NCBI GenBank assembly: GCA_002309835.1
Contig: DBYL01000019.1
Coordinates: 1-64,000, forward strand
Origin: Bacteroidales bacterium UBA1187
GTDB taxonomy: Bacteria; Bacteroidota; Bacteroidia; Bacteroidales; Paludibacteraceae
Length of the DNA: 64,000 nucleotides
Direction of reading: 5' to 3'
This document shows positions 35,215 to 43,763 of this stretch, piece by piece. Position 1 is the first letter of the stretch. Each line of letters begins with the position of its first letter. The translations under genes were made by a program, and so were the position numbers. The notes beneath the pieces are model-generated. The model did not search any database and was not told the DNA's origin. It worked only from the letters and a program-made list of their open reading frames with translations.

Positions 35215-37029
35215 TCAAAATCTCTTTGCCAACTCTTCGTCTGTCACGAGCGAGACGATAGTCTTGCCGTCTTTTAAGTGACGGTAGCTAGGTAGCGCAA
35301 TTAGGCGCGTTACGATATCGTGCATCTCGGCATCTCCCAACACTTTCCCAAAGGGAATAGCTGCACTCTCAGCCAGCGATAATGCTATCTGTTCGCGCCA
35401 TTCCTGTTGAGTGTCTGCCCCGCGACTGCGCACCTGATGCAAGATGTTTTGCAGCACAGGCAGCGGTGACTGGTTTGCTAATTGGGAAGGGATACCTTGT
35501 ATCGAAAAACTATCAGGACTGAGTTGCTCCAAGTCAAAGCCGATGGCGCGCAAGTCCGGTAGCAAATTATTCATAAGAACCATCTCATCCGGTTGCAGGG
35601 CAATCACTTCAGGGAAGAGCAGTTGTTGCATCGCGCCTTGGGTGTGCGCCAGTTGTTCTATAAACTGCGCATACAACACGGCGATATGCGCACGACGCGG
35701 ATGGATCAGTAGCAGTCCTTCAGCCGAAGGCATGAAGATATATTTCCCACCGTACTGCCACATCGGCGCTTGCTCTGCGTCCAGTGGACGCAACATTCCA
35801 TCATTAAGCAGCTGTGCTGCATCATTGATTCCGCTCTGCGGACGCTCATTCTTTAAACCATCATAGAGTGACTCCCAGTTTTTGGGAGTAGGCTGATTAG
35901 GATAAATAGCGCCACGCGTGTGGAAAGGATTATAATGGGGATCAACACTCACCTGCGGTTGCTCTACCGGTTTGTCTGTAGGCAGAGGGATATCAATCGT
36001 TCCGGAAGTATCAAAATCAATCTGCGGAGCGAGGGTAAACTTACCCAAGGCTTCGCGTACAGAGGCCATGAGAATTTGGAAGATAGCCTGCTCGTCGGCA
36101 AACTTAATCTCCGTCTTCGTAGGATGAATATTGACATCTATAGCCTCTGGATCGATATCAAAATAGATGAAGAAGGACGGTTGGTAATCACTGGTCAGCA
36201 TGCCCGAATATGCCGTCTGTACGGCTTTCAGGAAATACGGATGACGCATGTAGCGTCCGTTGACAAAGAAATACTGCTCTGCCTTACGTGTGGCACTCTC
36301 CGGTTTGATGACAAATCCGCGGATAGACACTAAGTCTGTCTCCGTATTCAAGTCCACAAAATTAGAGGTATAGACGTTCCGCTTCGGATTACCGAATATC
36401 GCCTCTATGCGTTGCTTCTCGGTGCCTACCGGCAACTCGAGGAGGATCTCATCGTTGTGCACGAAAGTGAACGCCACTTTCGGATACACCAGCACAATAT
36501 GATAAAACTCATTAAGCAGATTGCGCAACTCCGTCTGGTCGGTCTTTAGGAACTTACGGCGGACAGGGACGTTGAAGAAGAGGTTGCTTACCTTGATATT
36601 TGTCCCTTTAGGACAAGAGCACACCTCCTGACGCACTACATCCGAGCCGTGTATCTCCAGCAGCGTACCTGTCTCATCTTCCGTGCGACGGGTCGTCATC
36701 TCCACTTGCGCCACGGCGCATATGGAGGCTAAAGCTTCTCCGCGGAAACCCATCGTGCGCAGACTGAACAGATCTTTCGCCTCGCGAATCTTACTGGTGG
36801 CATGCCGTTCGAACGCCAGACGCGCGTCCATCTCACTCATGCCTATACCGTCATCTATCACCTGCAACAACGTACGACCGGCATCGCGCACAATGATTTG
36901 TACGCGCGTTGCACCTGCGTCGAGACTATTCTCCACCAGCTCCTTGAGACACGAGGCGGGGCGTTGAATAACCTCCCCTGCCGCTATCTGGTTGGCAACG
37001 CTGTCCGGTAAAAGATGAATAATATCCAC
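35215..37029 (-). CDS. mutL: DNA mismatch repair protein MutL
   Basis: 604 aa. The N-terminal GHKL ATPase is clear: LPDSVANQIAAGEVIQRPAS, ELVENSLDAGA, DDGIGM and TMGFRGEALASI. A Pro/Gln-rich linker spans about residues 340-410, then the C-terminal dimerisation domain. The QXEXX...-type endonuclease motif DQHAAHER of nicking MutL is replaced by a block reading LLLIHPRRAHIAVLY, so the endonuclease site looks degenerate. The gene lies in a leftward group from 38967. Confidence 0.93.
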   Translation of the reverse strand: MDIIHLLPDSVANQIAAGEVIQRPASCLKELVENSLDAGATRVQIIVRDAGRTLLQVIDDGIGMSEMDARLAFERHATSKIREAKDLFSLRTMGFRGEALASICAVAQVEMTTRRTEDETGTLLEIHGSDVVRQEVCSCPKGTNIKVSNLFFNVPVRRKFLKTDQTELRNLLNEFYHIVLVYPKVAFTFVHNDEILLELPVGTEKQRIEAIFGNPKRNVYTSNFVDLNTETDLVSIRGFVIKPESATRKAEQYFFVNGRYMRHPYFLKAVQTAYSGMLTSDYQPSFFIYFDIDPEAIDVNIHPTKTEIKFADEQAIFQILMASVREALGKFTLAPQIDFDTSGTIDIPLPTDKPVEQPQVSVDPHYNPFHTRGAIYPNQPTPKNWESLYDGLKNERPQSGINDAAQLLNDGMLRPLDAEQAPMWQYGGKYIFMPSAEGLLLIHPRRAHIAVLYAQFIEQLAHTQGAMQQLLFPEVIALQPDEMVLMNNLLPDLRAIGFDLEQLSPDSFSIQGIPSQLANQSPLPVLQNILHQVRSRGADTQQEWREQIALSLAESAAIPFGKVLGDAEMHDIVTRLIALPSYRHLKDGKTIVSLVTDEELAKRF

Positions 37030-37040
37030 TCCTTAATATA

Positions 37041-37277
37041 TTATAATATAAAATAGAACGCGAAAAGAAGCAGGATGAGCAAAGAAATAAGGAATACTAA
37101 CCTACTCTGTTTCTTCTTTCGCAGCTCCGTCATGTTCCTTTCGTGCTCCTCGCGGAAAGACCCGTGATGAAGACGCGCAAGTTTTTTATCCTTGCGCGCC
37201 TCCTTATCCTCGTCGTAATAAATGGGGCGATAGTCCCACTCACGGGGTTTCTGTACTTTCGGAAAAAGTACGGACAT
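37041..37277 (-). CDS. Tail-anchored small protein (78 aa)
   Basis: A charged, soluble N-terminal part (REWDYRPIYYDEDKEARKDK) is followed by one C-terminal membrane helix (LVFLISLLILLLFAFYFIL). No family name is known to me; proteins of this layout next to mutL are common in Bacteroidota. It is 4 bases from the upstream lipoprotein gene and 11 from mutL, so it is cotranscribed with both. Confidence 0.7.
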   Translation of the reverse strand: MSVLFPKVQKPREWDYRPIYYDEDKEARKDKKLARLHHGSFREEHERNMTELRKKKQSRLVFLISLLILLLFAFYFIL

Positions 37278-37281
37278 TTAC

Positions 37282-38967
37282 TTACTTAACCAGAGCTTTG
37301 AACTCGTCGTCCTCTGCAAACTTAGCGAACTCAATGTCGTCAGCAGCGCGAGCTTTGAGCTTAGCGTCCTGAGCGATAGCCGACTTGAGGTTGCTGATAA
37401 CACCAGCTTTGTCGTTCGTACGAGCAGCTACAACAGCCTTCAGATAAGCGGTCGTTGCGTTCGGCTCTTTTACGTTAGCCAAAGTCTGAGCAGCACCAGC
37501 GTAGTCCTCGTTGAGGATCTGCTGAACAGCAGCGTTGTTCGAAGCGGTCTCACCGTAAGCGTTCTTTGCAGCAGCGTAGTCACCCTTCTGCGTATAGAGC
37601 GTACCGAGAGCAGCATTCAAGTTACCCTTTGTGCCGGCAGCCTTGCCGAGGTACTCCTCTGCTTTTGCGAGGTCACCGTCAGCCATAGCTGCAATACCTG
37701 CGTTGTAGTTCACGTCCGGATCATTCGGCTGGATCTCCAGAGCCTTGCTGTAGCAACGACGAGCCTCAGCGATGTTACCCTCCTCGAAATAGAGTTGTCC
37801 GAGGCTGTTCCATGCGCGGTAGTCATTGAATTGGTCAGCAGCTTTCTGATAGATAGCTTTCTTCTCTGCCTTGTCGTTGGTCAGCGTAGCAGCATAGAGC
37901 AGCTCCTCAACGCTCAGCTGAGCAGGATCTTCCTTAGCCAGTTTCTTGATCTCGTCATCGCTCTTACCGATAAGGTCGGTAGTGAGGATGAGGCGGCTGC
38001 GACGGAGAGCCGGAAGGATCTCGTCAGCGATAGTGCCATATACAGAACTCAGGTTCTTGATCTGAGCCTCACGCTCCTCAGGATCGCTGTACATAGAGAG
38101 CACGCGGAGTACGAGGTCTTTGTCCTGCATGTTGCTGTTCTCCATTGCCTTCTGGAAACCATCCCAGTCCTCAGCGGTGATATTCGAAGCAACCTCTGCT
38201 TTTACTTTATTCTTCTTGAGGTCGTTCTTGAGGAAGTTAGCAGCAGCTTTCTGACGGTTCTTTGCCAGATTCTCGTTCAGATCCTGAGCACCATCCGGGG
38301 AAGCGTAACCTGCAACCTCGATCTTGTTGATCTCTTTCTTCTCGTTGTCCTTAGCGTCCTTGATAGCAGCCTGGAGGTTCTTCACGCCGTCATTCTTCGT
38401 CTCAGACGAACGAAGCTCTGCACTCTGGATGAGGAACTTGATGTCAGCCTCAGTCAACTCCTGGATAACACGCTGGAACTTGTCCGGAGTGGTAGCCGTC
38501 TTGTTGTCCTTAGCGTCAGCCAACTCAGAAGTAGCTACAACACCATCAGCAATCTTGAGATCAGGAATCTCAATCACTTTCTTACCGACCTTAGCCTCAA
38601 AACGGAGGTAAAGCTCGGATTTACGCATTGCGGGAACATAGTCGAACGAGCAGCTCTGGCTATATTTACCACCTTGCTTGTAGTTAACAGTCTTACCGTT
38701 CTCTTTGGCTTTCTCACCTACGTAGGTAACAGGGTCACCTACAACCTCTTGACCCTCGAATTTGAGGACCGGAGTAACGGTCAATACACCTTTCTTAGCA
38801 AATTTCTTTGCAGGGAAAGTACCGGTGATGTCTGCGTCAACTTTGTTACCAACCTTCTGCAGCGGGCTGGGGTTAACGGTGATCTCATCGGGTTTCGGTA
38901 ACGATTTGTTACACGATGCCAACAATGCTACTGCAGCAATGAGGCTAAGAAATAAACCTTTCTTCAT
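37282..38967 (-). CDS. OmpA-domain/TPR lipoprotein
   Basis: 561 aa. The signal ends LLASC (Cys19), so it is a lipoprotein. About residues 20-140 form an unknown beta-rich domain. An OmpA-like peptidoglycan-binding region follows (about 170-330), with KIEVAGYASPDGAQDLNENL and later LSRRR-type residues. TPR repeats fill about 355-540 (WNSLGQLYFEEGNIAEARRC is a clear one). The order OmpA then TPR is the reverse of the T9SS protein PorE, so it should not be named PorE. ATG 38967 was taken over an upstream TTG. It probably tethers envelope components to peptidoglycan. Confidence 0.82.
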   Translation of the reverse strand: MKKGLFLSLIAAVALLASCNKSLPKPDEITVNPSPLQKVGNKVDADITGTFPAKKFAKKGVLTVTPVLKFEGQEVVGDPVTYVGEKAKENGKTVNYKQGGKYSQSCSFDYVPAMRKSELYLRFEAKVGKKVIEIPDLKIADGVVATSELADAKDNKTATTPDKFQRVIQELTEADIKFLIQSAELRSSETKNDGVKNLQAAIKDAKDNEKKEINKIEVAGYASPDGAQDLNENLAKNRQKAAANFLKNDLKKNKVKAEVASNITAEDWDGFQKAMENSNMQDKDLVLRVLSMYSDPEEREAQIKNLSSVYGTIADEILPALRRSRLILTTDLIGKSDDEIKKLAKEDPAQLSVEELLYAATLTNDKAEKKAIYQKAADQFNDYRAWNSLGQLYFEEGNIAEARRCYSKALEIQPNDPDVNYNAGIAAMADGDLAKAEEYLGKAAGTKGNLNAALGTLYTQKGDYAAAKNAYGETASNNAAVQQILNEDYAGAAQTLANVKEPNATTAYLKAVVAARTNDKAGVISNLKSAIAQDAKLKARAADDIEFAKFAEDDEFKALVK

Positions 38968-39061
38968 ATGCAATATAAATTAATTAAAGGATGTTGATTT
39001 ATCAACTTCTAACTACACACACTCGCACGCCAATTCGCACGCTTTTGCGCATAATTCGCTG

Positions 39062-39092
39062 CAAAAGTACAACTTTTTTTTGATATATGCAA
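39062..39092 (-). promoter_or_regulatory. Promoter of the OmpA/TPR-mutL group
   Basis: Minus strand: TTG (39092-39090), 20 bases, TACTTTTG (39069-39062). The 5' UTR would be about 90 bases. Confidence 0.8.
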
Positions 39093-39125
39093 ATATTTCG
39101 CGTTTTTTTGTAAAAAAAGCGAGCA

Positions 39126-40376
39126 TTACACCTCATGCGGGCGCATGAAACCGGCAGGCTGGTCGTCTATATCAGCCTCTGTGCCTTGTACGGCGAAATG
39201 TATCTGATTACGTCCGAAACGCTCGTTAATACCGTCTATGGCCTGCATGAGTCGTTTCTTGCGCGCTTTCTCTTCCGCCTGGTCCGGAGCGAACAGGTCT
39301 AACTGTACGCCGTCGGCACTCTGCAGCTGACCTAAGATCACACCGGCTTGCTTGTATTGGTAGTTCTCTTTGAAGAGTTTGTCCAACAACTGCTCCACGG
39401 CAAGGATAATCTTGGTGGAGTCATCGGTGGCAGTCGCTAACCGTAGCGTCTCATCGCCGTAATATTGGGCGAGGTCCTGGCGATGCCGATTAGTAGCGAG
39501 AAAGATAGTGACAGTGCGGCATAGCGAGCCTTGTTCACGCATCTTGCGTGTGGCTGAACCGGCATAATTACTCAACTCGCGTTTCAGTACCGCCTTACTG
39601 CTCGTCATATGCGCAAAAGTGCGGCTATACATGATTGATTTCTGCCGCTCATGGCTGGCAATGGTGATGGACGGAATGCCGTTCAGTTCCTTCCATGTGC
39701 GGACTCCCGTCACACCGAAATGCCGCTGCACCCAAGTCTCTGACTGGCGGGTGTAGTCGAGCGCCGTCTTAACGCCTTGCATCGTGATCGTCTTGATCCT
39801 TCGGCGGCCGATGCCCCACACCTCTTTGATGGGCACCATCGCTAGGGCCTGTTCGCGTTTGTCGGCCGGCATGATACATATACCGTTGTAGGCAGGATAA
39901 TGCTTCGCGAACCAAGTGGCGGTCTTTGCAAGCGTATACGTTGTCCCCGCACCACAACTGACGGGAATACTCGTCTCGCGCAGGATGATATCTTTGAGAG
40001 TTTGGAGATATTCGCGCAAGCAGATAGGATCATCATCGGGCATAGAACCGAAAAACTCATCTACACTATATTGGACAAAGTCCAGCACCATCTCCGTCTT
40101 CTTCACTTCTTCCATGATGTGCGCCGAGACCTCATGATATAGATGATGATGCACATCAATGACCGTAACATGTTGTTGTTCAATCAGTTGCGTTACTTGA
40201 AACAGCGGATTGCCGCGCTTGAGACCGACTGCTTTCGCTTCGGCGTTCAGCGCCAGGATAATTCCGCCGTTATTGCCGTTATCGTTCGCCACCACTACCG
40301 GCGTGCCACGCAACTCCGGCCGCGAGACCAACTCGCAACTCACAAAGAAATTATTACAGTCCAGATGAATATACAT
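39126..40376 (-). CDS. umuC: Y-family DNA polymerase (UmuC / Pol V catalytic subunit-like)
   Basis: 416 aa, near UmuC length (422). Catalytic acids are in HLDCNNFF (Asp6) and YSVDEFFG (Asp106-Glu107). The thumb/finger sequence (PIKEVWGIGRRR) and C-terminal ~45 residues (LMQAIDGINERFGRNQIHFA) fit UmuC with a shortened DUF4113-type tail. It would carry out error-prone bypass of DNA damage. No umuD is adjacent and no LexA box was recognised. DinB (Pol IV) is a less likely identity. Confidence 0.85.
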   Translation of the reverse strand: MYIHLDCNNFFVSCELVSRPELRGTPVVVANDNGNNGGIILALNAEAKAVGLKRGNPLFQVTQLIEQQHVTVIDVHHHLYHEVSAHIMEEVKKTEMVLDFVQYSVDEFFGSMPDDDPICLREYLQTLKDIILRETSIPVSCGAGTTYTLAKTATWFAKHYPAYNGICIMPADKREQALAMVPIKEVWGIGRRRIKTITMQGVKTALDYTRQSETWVQRHFGVTGVRTWKELNGIPSITIASHERQKSIMYSRTFAHMTSSKAVLKRELSNYAGSATRKMREQGSLCRTVTIFLATNRHRQDLAQYYGDETLRLATATDDSTKIILAVEQLLDKLFKENYQYKQAGVILGQLQSADGVQLDLFAPDQAEEKARKKRLMQAIDGINERFGRNQIHFAVQGTEADIDDQPAGFMRPHEV

Positions 40377-40483
40377 CGCCCTTCAAATGTTGCATATTAC
40401 CAGTCGGCTTAAAGTCGGTATCACATCGGAGGCAAGTCGAGGTAAACACGGAGGCGGGAATGTTCTATTTTTTCACGCTCCTT

Positions 40484-41077
40484 TTACCACTTGTTGTAGT
40501 GGATGTTCTCGGGGAGGAATTTGTCTTTGACGGCGGGGTGCTCAGCAGGGATGCCGACGGGGACTACGCAGAGCGGGATGATGTGTTCGGGCAGACCGAG
40601 CATGTCTTGTACCAGTTTAGCGCGGTTCATATCGGGATGCAAGCCCGTCCAGACGGCTCCAAGACCCATGGCGTGAGCGGCGAGAAGGAGGTTCTCTGTG
40701 GCAGCGGAGACATCGTTGATCCAGAAATTGGCCATCTCGCCCGGGATGGCTTTGTTGAGGTCTCCGCAAGGGATGATTGCTACGGCAGGATGATTGCTGC
40801 AACGCGAATAGGGAAGCGCTTCGCCGAGTTGGGCGATGAGGGTTTCGTCCGTGACGACGATAAACGCCCAAGGTTGTTTGTTGATCGCCGAAGGCGCAGC
40901 CATGGCCGCACGAAGGAGAGTGTCGATCTGCGCCTCGCTGATCTTTTCGCCCGTGAACTCACGTACGGAGACGCGGGTCATGATGTTTTTGATAGCTTGA
41001 TTTTCCATAACTTGAGGTTGTTGATTGCAGGCAGCGAAAATGAAGGCTGCGAGTGCAAGAAGAATGAGTTTTTTCAT
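40484..41077 (-). CDS. Nitroreductase-family protein with lipoprotein signal
   Basis: 197 aa. The N-terminus is a lipoprotein signal (ALAAFIFAAC, Cys17). The rest is a complete FMN nitroreductase fold: TRVSVREFTGEKISEAQ, APSAINKQPWAFIVV and GLGAVWTGLHPD, the phosphate-binding blocks. An oxidoreductase tethered outside the cytoplasm is unusual for this family, whose members normally need cytosolic NAD(P)H. The gene has its own promoter at 41135-41165. Confidence 0.85.
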   Translation of the reverse strand: MKKLILLALAAFIFAACNQQPQVMENQAIKNIMTRVSVREFTGEKISEAQIDTLLRAAMAAPSAINKQPWAFIVVTDETLIAQLGEALPYSRCSNHPAVAIIPCGDLNKAIPGEMANFWINDVSAATENLLLAAHAMGLGAVWTGLHPDMNRAKLVQDMLGLPEHIIPLCVVPVGIPAEHPAVKDKFLPENIHYNKW

Positions 41078-41134
41078 ATGTGTATATTTGGAAGAGTTTT
41101 CTTACTTTGGGTGTATTATTCGTCTTTGTCGCTG

Positions 41135-41165
41135 CAAAGATACGGATAATTTTTGAATTATGCAA
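41135..41165 (-). promoter_or_regulatory. Promoter of the nitroreductase gene
   Basis: Minus strand: TTG (41165-41163), 20 bases, TATCTTTG (41142-41135). Confidence 0.8.
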
Positions 41166-41350
41166 ATTTTAACAGAAAAACGAAGAAGTCAAATCTTTTG
41201 ACGAGGATGGTTAAGTGGTGAATTTGCCCGATGAAATCGAGAGAAGTTGAATAATTCTAGGCAAAATAACACCCTTCGCAGACACGGCAGTCACAACAGA
41301 CAAAAGACAAGTGTGTCATGTATCATTTTTCAAAAAAGTAATGCGCGCGC
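41166..41350. other. Intergenic region between the nitroreductase and mreB promoters
   Basis: Together with the flanking promoters this is a 379-base gene-free gap (41078-41456) between divergent genes. I see nothing recognisable in the middle beyond AT-rich sequence and a short GTCAA/TTGAC inverted repeat near 41190. Confidence 0.5.
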
Positions 41351-41381
41351 TTGCATATATGAAAAATTTGTTGTAATTTTG
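41351..41381 (+). promoter_or_regulatory. Promoter of the mreB operon
   Basis: TTG (41351-41353), 20 bases, TAATTTTG (41374-41381). It lies about 75 bases before mreB and is the only promoter of this form I found ahead of the long rightward array to 58465. Confidence 0.8.
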
Positions 41382-41456
41382 CACGGTATTTTGCGGAGTA
41401 CGCGCTTTCGCGAACCATCTTTACAGCAGATAATTACATAAAAAACGATACAAAAC

Positions 41457-42476
41457 ATGGGACTTTTTTCTTTTACTCAAGAGATCGCTATTGACCTCGG
41501 AACGGCGAACACGATTATCATGTGTGATGATAAGATCGTGGTAGATGAGCCGTCTGTAGTAGCTATCTCAATGGCGGACAACAAGATGGTTGCCGTCGGC
41601 CGTAAGGCACAACAGATGATCGGTAAGGGTGGTTCGATGATTCGCACCGTGCGTCCTTTGCGCGATGGTGTCATCGCCGATTTCTACGCTTGCGAGATGA
41701 TGATTCGCGGAATGATTAAGATGATTCCGAAGCAGACACACCTGTTCACTCCTTCTATCCGCATGGTAGTTTGTATTCCTTCGGGTTCCACTGAAGTGGA
41801 AATCCGTGCGGTGCGTGACAGTTCAGAGCACGCAGGCGGACGTGATGTCTACATGATTTACGAGCCGATGGCAGCTGCGATCGGTATCGGTATCGATGTA
41901 GAAAGTCCGGAGGGCTGTATGATTGTAGATATCGGTGGTGGTACGACGGAGATTGCTGTCATCTCGCTTGGCGGTATCGTAAGTAATAAGTCTATCAAAA
42001 TTGCAGGTGATGACTTTAACCAGGATATCGTTGAGTATATGGGTCGTATGCACAACTTGCGTATCGATGAGCCTACGGCTGAGCGCATCAAGATTCAGGT
42101 AGGTTCGGCTCTTCCGGAACTGGAGGATGCTCCTGAGGATTTCGTCGTTGTAGGTCCTAACAAAGTGACGGCGCTTCCGATGTCGGTTCCCGTAAGTTAT
42201 CAGGAGATTGCGCACTGTCTCGAGAAGAGCGTGAGCAAGATCGAGAGCGCTATCCTTCAGGCACTGGAATCCACGCCGCCTGAGTTATACTCGGACATCG
42301 TGAAACGTGGTATTTACCTGACCGGTGGTGGTGCACTGCTCCATGGTCTGGCAAGACGTCTGACGGATAAGATCACAATTCAGTTCCACGTGGCAGATGA
42401 TCCGTTGCACTCCGTTGCTCGCGGTACAGGTGTAGCGCTGAAGAACGTGAACAACTTCGGCTTCCTGATTCGCTAA
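41457..42476 (+). CDS. mreB: Rod shape-determining protein MreB
   Basis: 339 aa actin homologue. The ATP-binding motifs are in place: IDLGTANTIIM (phosphate 1), VDIGGGTTEIAVISLGGIV (phosphate 2) and YLTGGGALLHGLARRL (adenosine). MreB filaments guide side-wall peptidoglycan synthesis under the inner membrane. It heads mreBCD-mrdA-rodA, the complete elongasome cluster. Confidence 0.97.
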   Translation: MGLFSFTQEIAIDLGTANTIIMCDDKIVVDEPSVVAISMADNKMVAVGRKAQQMIGKGGSMIRTVRPLRDGVIADFYACEMMIRGMIKMIPKQTHLFTPSIRMVVCIPSGSTEVEIRAVRDSSEHAGGRDVYMIYEPMAAAIGIGIDVESPEGCMIVDIGGGTTEIAVISLGGIVSNKSIKIAGDDFNQDIVEYMGRMHNLRIDEPTAERIKIQVGSALPELEDAPEDFVVVGPNKVTALPMSVPVSYQEIAHCLEKSVSKIESAILQALESTPPELYSDIVKRGIYLTGGGALLHGLARRLTDKITIQFHVADDPLHSVARGTGVALKNVNNFGFLIR

Positions 42477-42490
42477 TCGGCGAGTAGCAC

Positions 42491-43282
42491 ATGCAAAATC
42501 TGCTGAAAATACTGCTGCGATACAGCAACTTCCTGGTATTTATCATCCTGGAAGTTGCTGCGTTTTTGCTCTTCTCATTCAATAACGCGTATCCGCGCAG
42601 CAGTATTCTGAGCACTGCGAACAACGTTATTGCTTGGCAGAACGAGCAGATAAGTGAGATAAAAGCGTATTTCCACTTGCGTAGCGAAAACGAACAACTG
42701 GCGCGAGAGAATGCGGAACTGCGCAATCAGATTTGCTCGATGAATTCGGACCAGCACGCCGCTCCTATTCATTATACCTCAGCCAAAGTGATACAGATGA
42801 CCACGGACGAGATGCATAACTATCTGACCATCAATCGCGGTAAGAAAGACGGTATAGTTCGCGGACAAGGAGTGCGCAACGAGGAAGGCGTAGTAGGTAT
42901 CGTACGCACAGTAGGTAGAAACTACAGCGTCGTGCTGCCTCTCATCAATACCAATACCAATCTCAGTTGCCGGTTTACCAAAAATGACTATATCGGTACA
43001 TTGCAATGGGACGGCAAAGACAGCCGCTTTGCGTTGTTAGAAGATGTAGCCGCGCATATGGTAGTTAATCCCGGCGATACAATTGTGACGAGCGGTTTGA
43101 GTCCTGTCTTCCCGGAAGGAATTCCCGTTGGAATCGTAGAAAACAGCGTATTGAAAGAGGGTGATTCGTATCATACCATACGTGTGCGTCTAAACACCAA
43201 TTTTAAGCGATTGAAATACGTAGAGATCGTGCAAAACGCACACCAAACAGAGTTGGAGGAACTGCAAGATGGATTGGACTAA
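42491..43282 (+). CDS. mreC: Rod shape-determining protein MreC
   Basis: 263 aa with one N-terminal membrane helix (NFLVFIILEVAAFLLFSF), a coiled coil at about residues 50-80 (LRSENEQLARENAEL) and the periplasmic beta domain with GVRNEEGVVGIVRTVG and NPGDTIVTSGLSPVFPEGI. It links MreB to the penicillin-binding protein. The end overlaps mreD by 14 bases. Confidence 0.94.
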   Translation: MQNLLKILLRYSNFLVFIILEVAAFLLFSFNNAYPRSSILSTANNVIAWQNEQISEIKAYFHLRSENEQLARENAELRNQICSMNSDQHAAPIHYTSAKVIQMTTDEMHNYLTINRGKKDGIVRGQGVRNEEGVVGIVRTVGRNYSVVLPLINTNTNLSCRFTKNDYIGTLQWDGKDSRFALLEDVAAHMVVNPGDTIVTSGLSPVFPEGIPVGIVENSVLKEGDSYHTIRVRLNTNFKRLKYVEIVQNAHQTELEELQDGLD

Positions 43283-43763
43283 ACAAATAGGACGATATAT
43301 ACTCGTAATGCTGCTGCAGGTCTTCCTTTTCAACCAGTTGCAGCTATGGGGTGCGTGCCATCCGTATATCTATATCTTATGCCTGCTGATGATGCCAATC
43401 ACACTGCCACACAGCGCAGATATGATCATCGGAGCGGTTGTAGGATTGATCATGGATATTTTCTGCAACTCGTTAGGCGTCCACACGGCCAGTTGTATCT
43501 TGTTGATGTTCATCCGTCCGTATCTGATTGGCGGCCTTGTCAGCGATAAAGACCGATTGAACGAACAGATATCCCTCCGCACGCTCGGTATGGAGGCGAT
43601 GGTGAAATATGTGATTATCTTAGTGCTGATTCACCACCTCATGGTCTTCCTATTAGCTGCATGGAGTTGGCATCATATCGGATTCGTACTCCTGGAAACG
43701 CTCGTTAGCGGACTCATTACGAGTTTCGTTATCATAGGATATAATGCGCTGAGTTACAAATGA
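43269..43763 (+). CDS. mreD: Rod shape-determining protein MreD
   Basis: 164 aa, about five membrane segments and no large soluble domain, as is usual for this poorly conserved family. Identification rests on size, hydrophobicity and position between mreC and mrdA, with overlaps on both sides. Confidence 0.88.
   Translation: MDWTKQIGRYILVMLLQVFLFNQLQLWGACHPYIYILCLLMMPITLPHSADMIIGAVVGLIMDIFCNSLGVHTASCILLMFIRPYLIGGLVSDKDRLNEQISLRTLGMEAMVKYVIILVLIHHLMVFLLAAWSWHHIGFVLLETLVSGLITSFVIIGYNALSYK

Noticed and set aside
37282..38967. Naming the OmpA/TPR lipoprotein PorE
   Set aside because: The domain order is reversed and the central beta-propeller of PorE is absent.
42382..42397. CACGTG-centred parS-like 16-mer inside mreB
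   Set aside because: 12 of 16 matches, and it is coding sequence (reads FHVAD) with the outer bases wrong.
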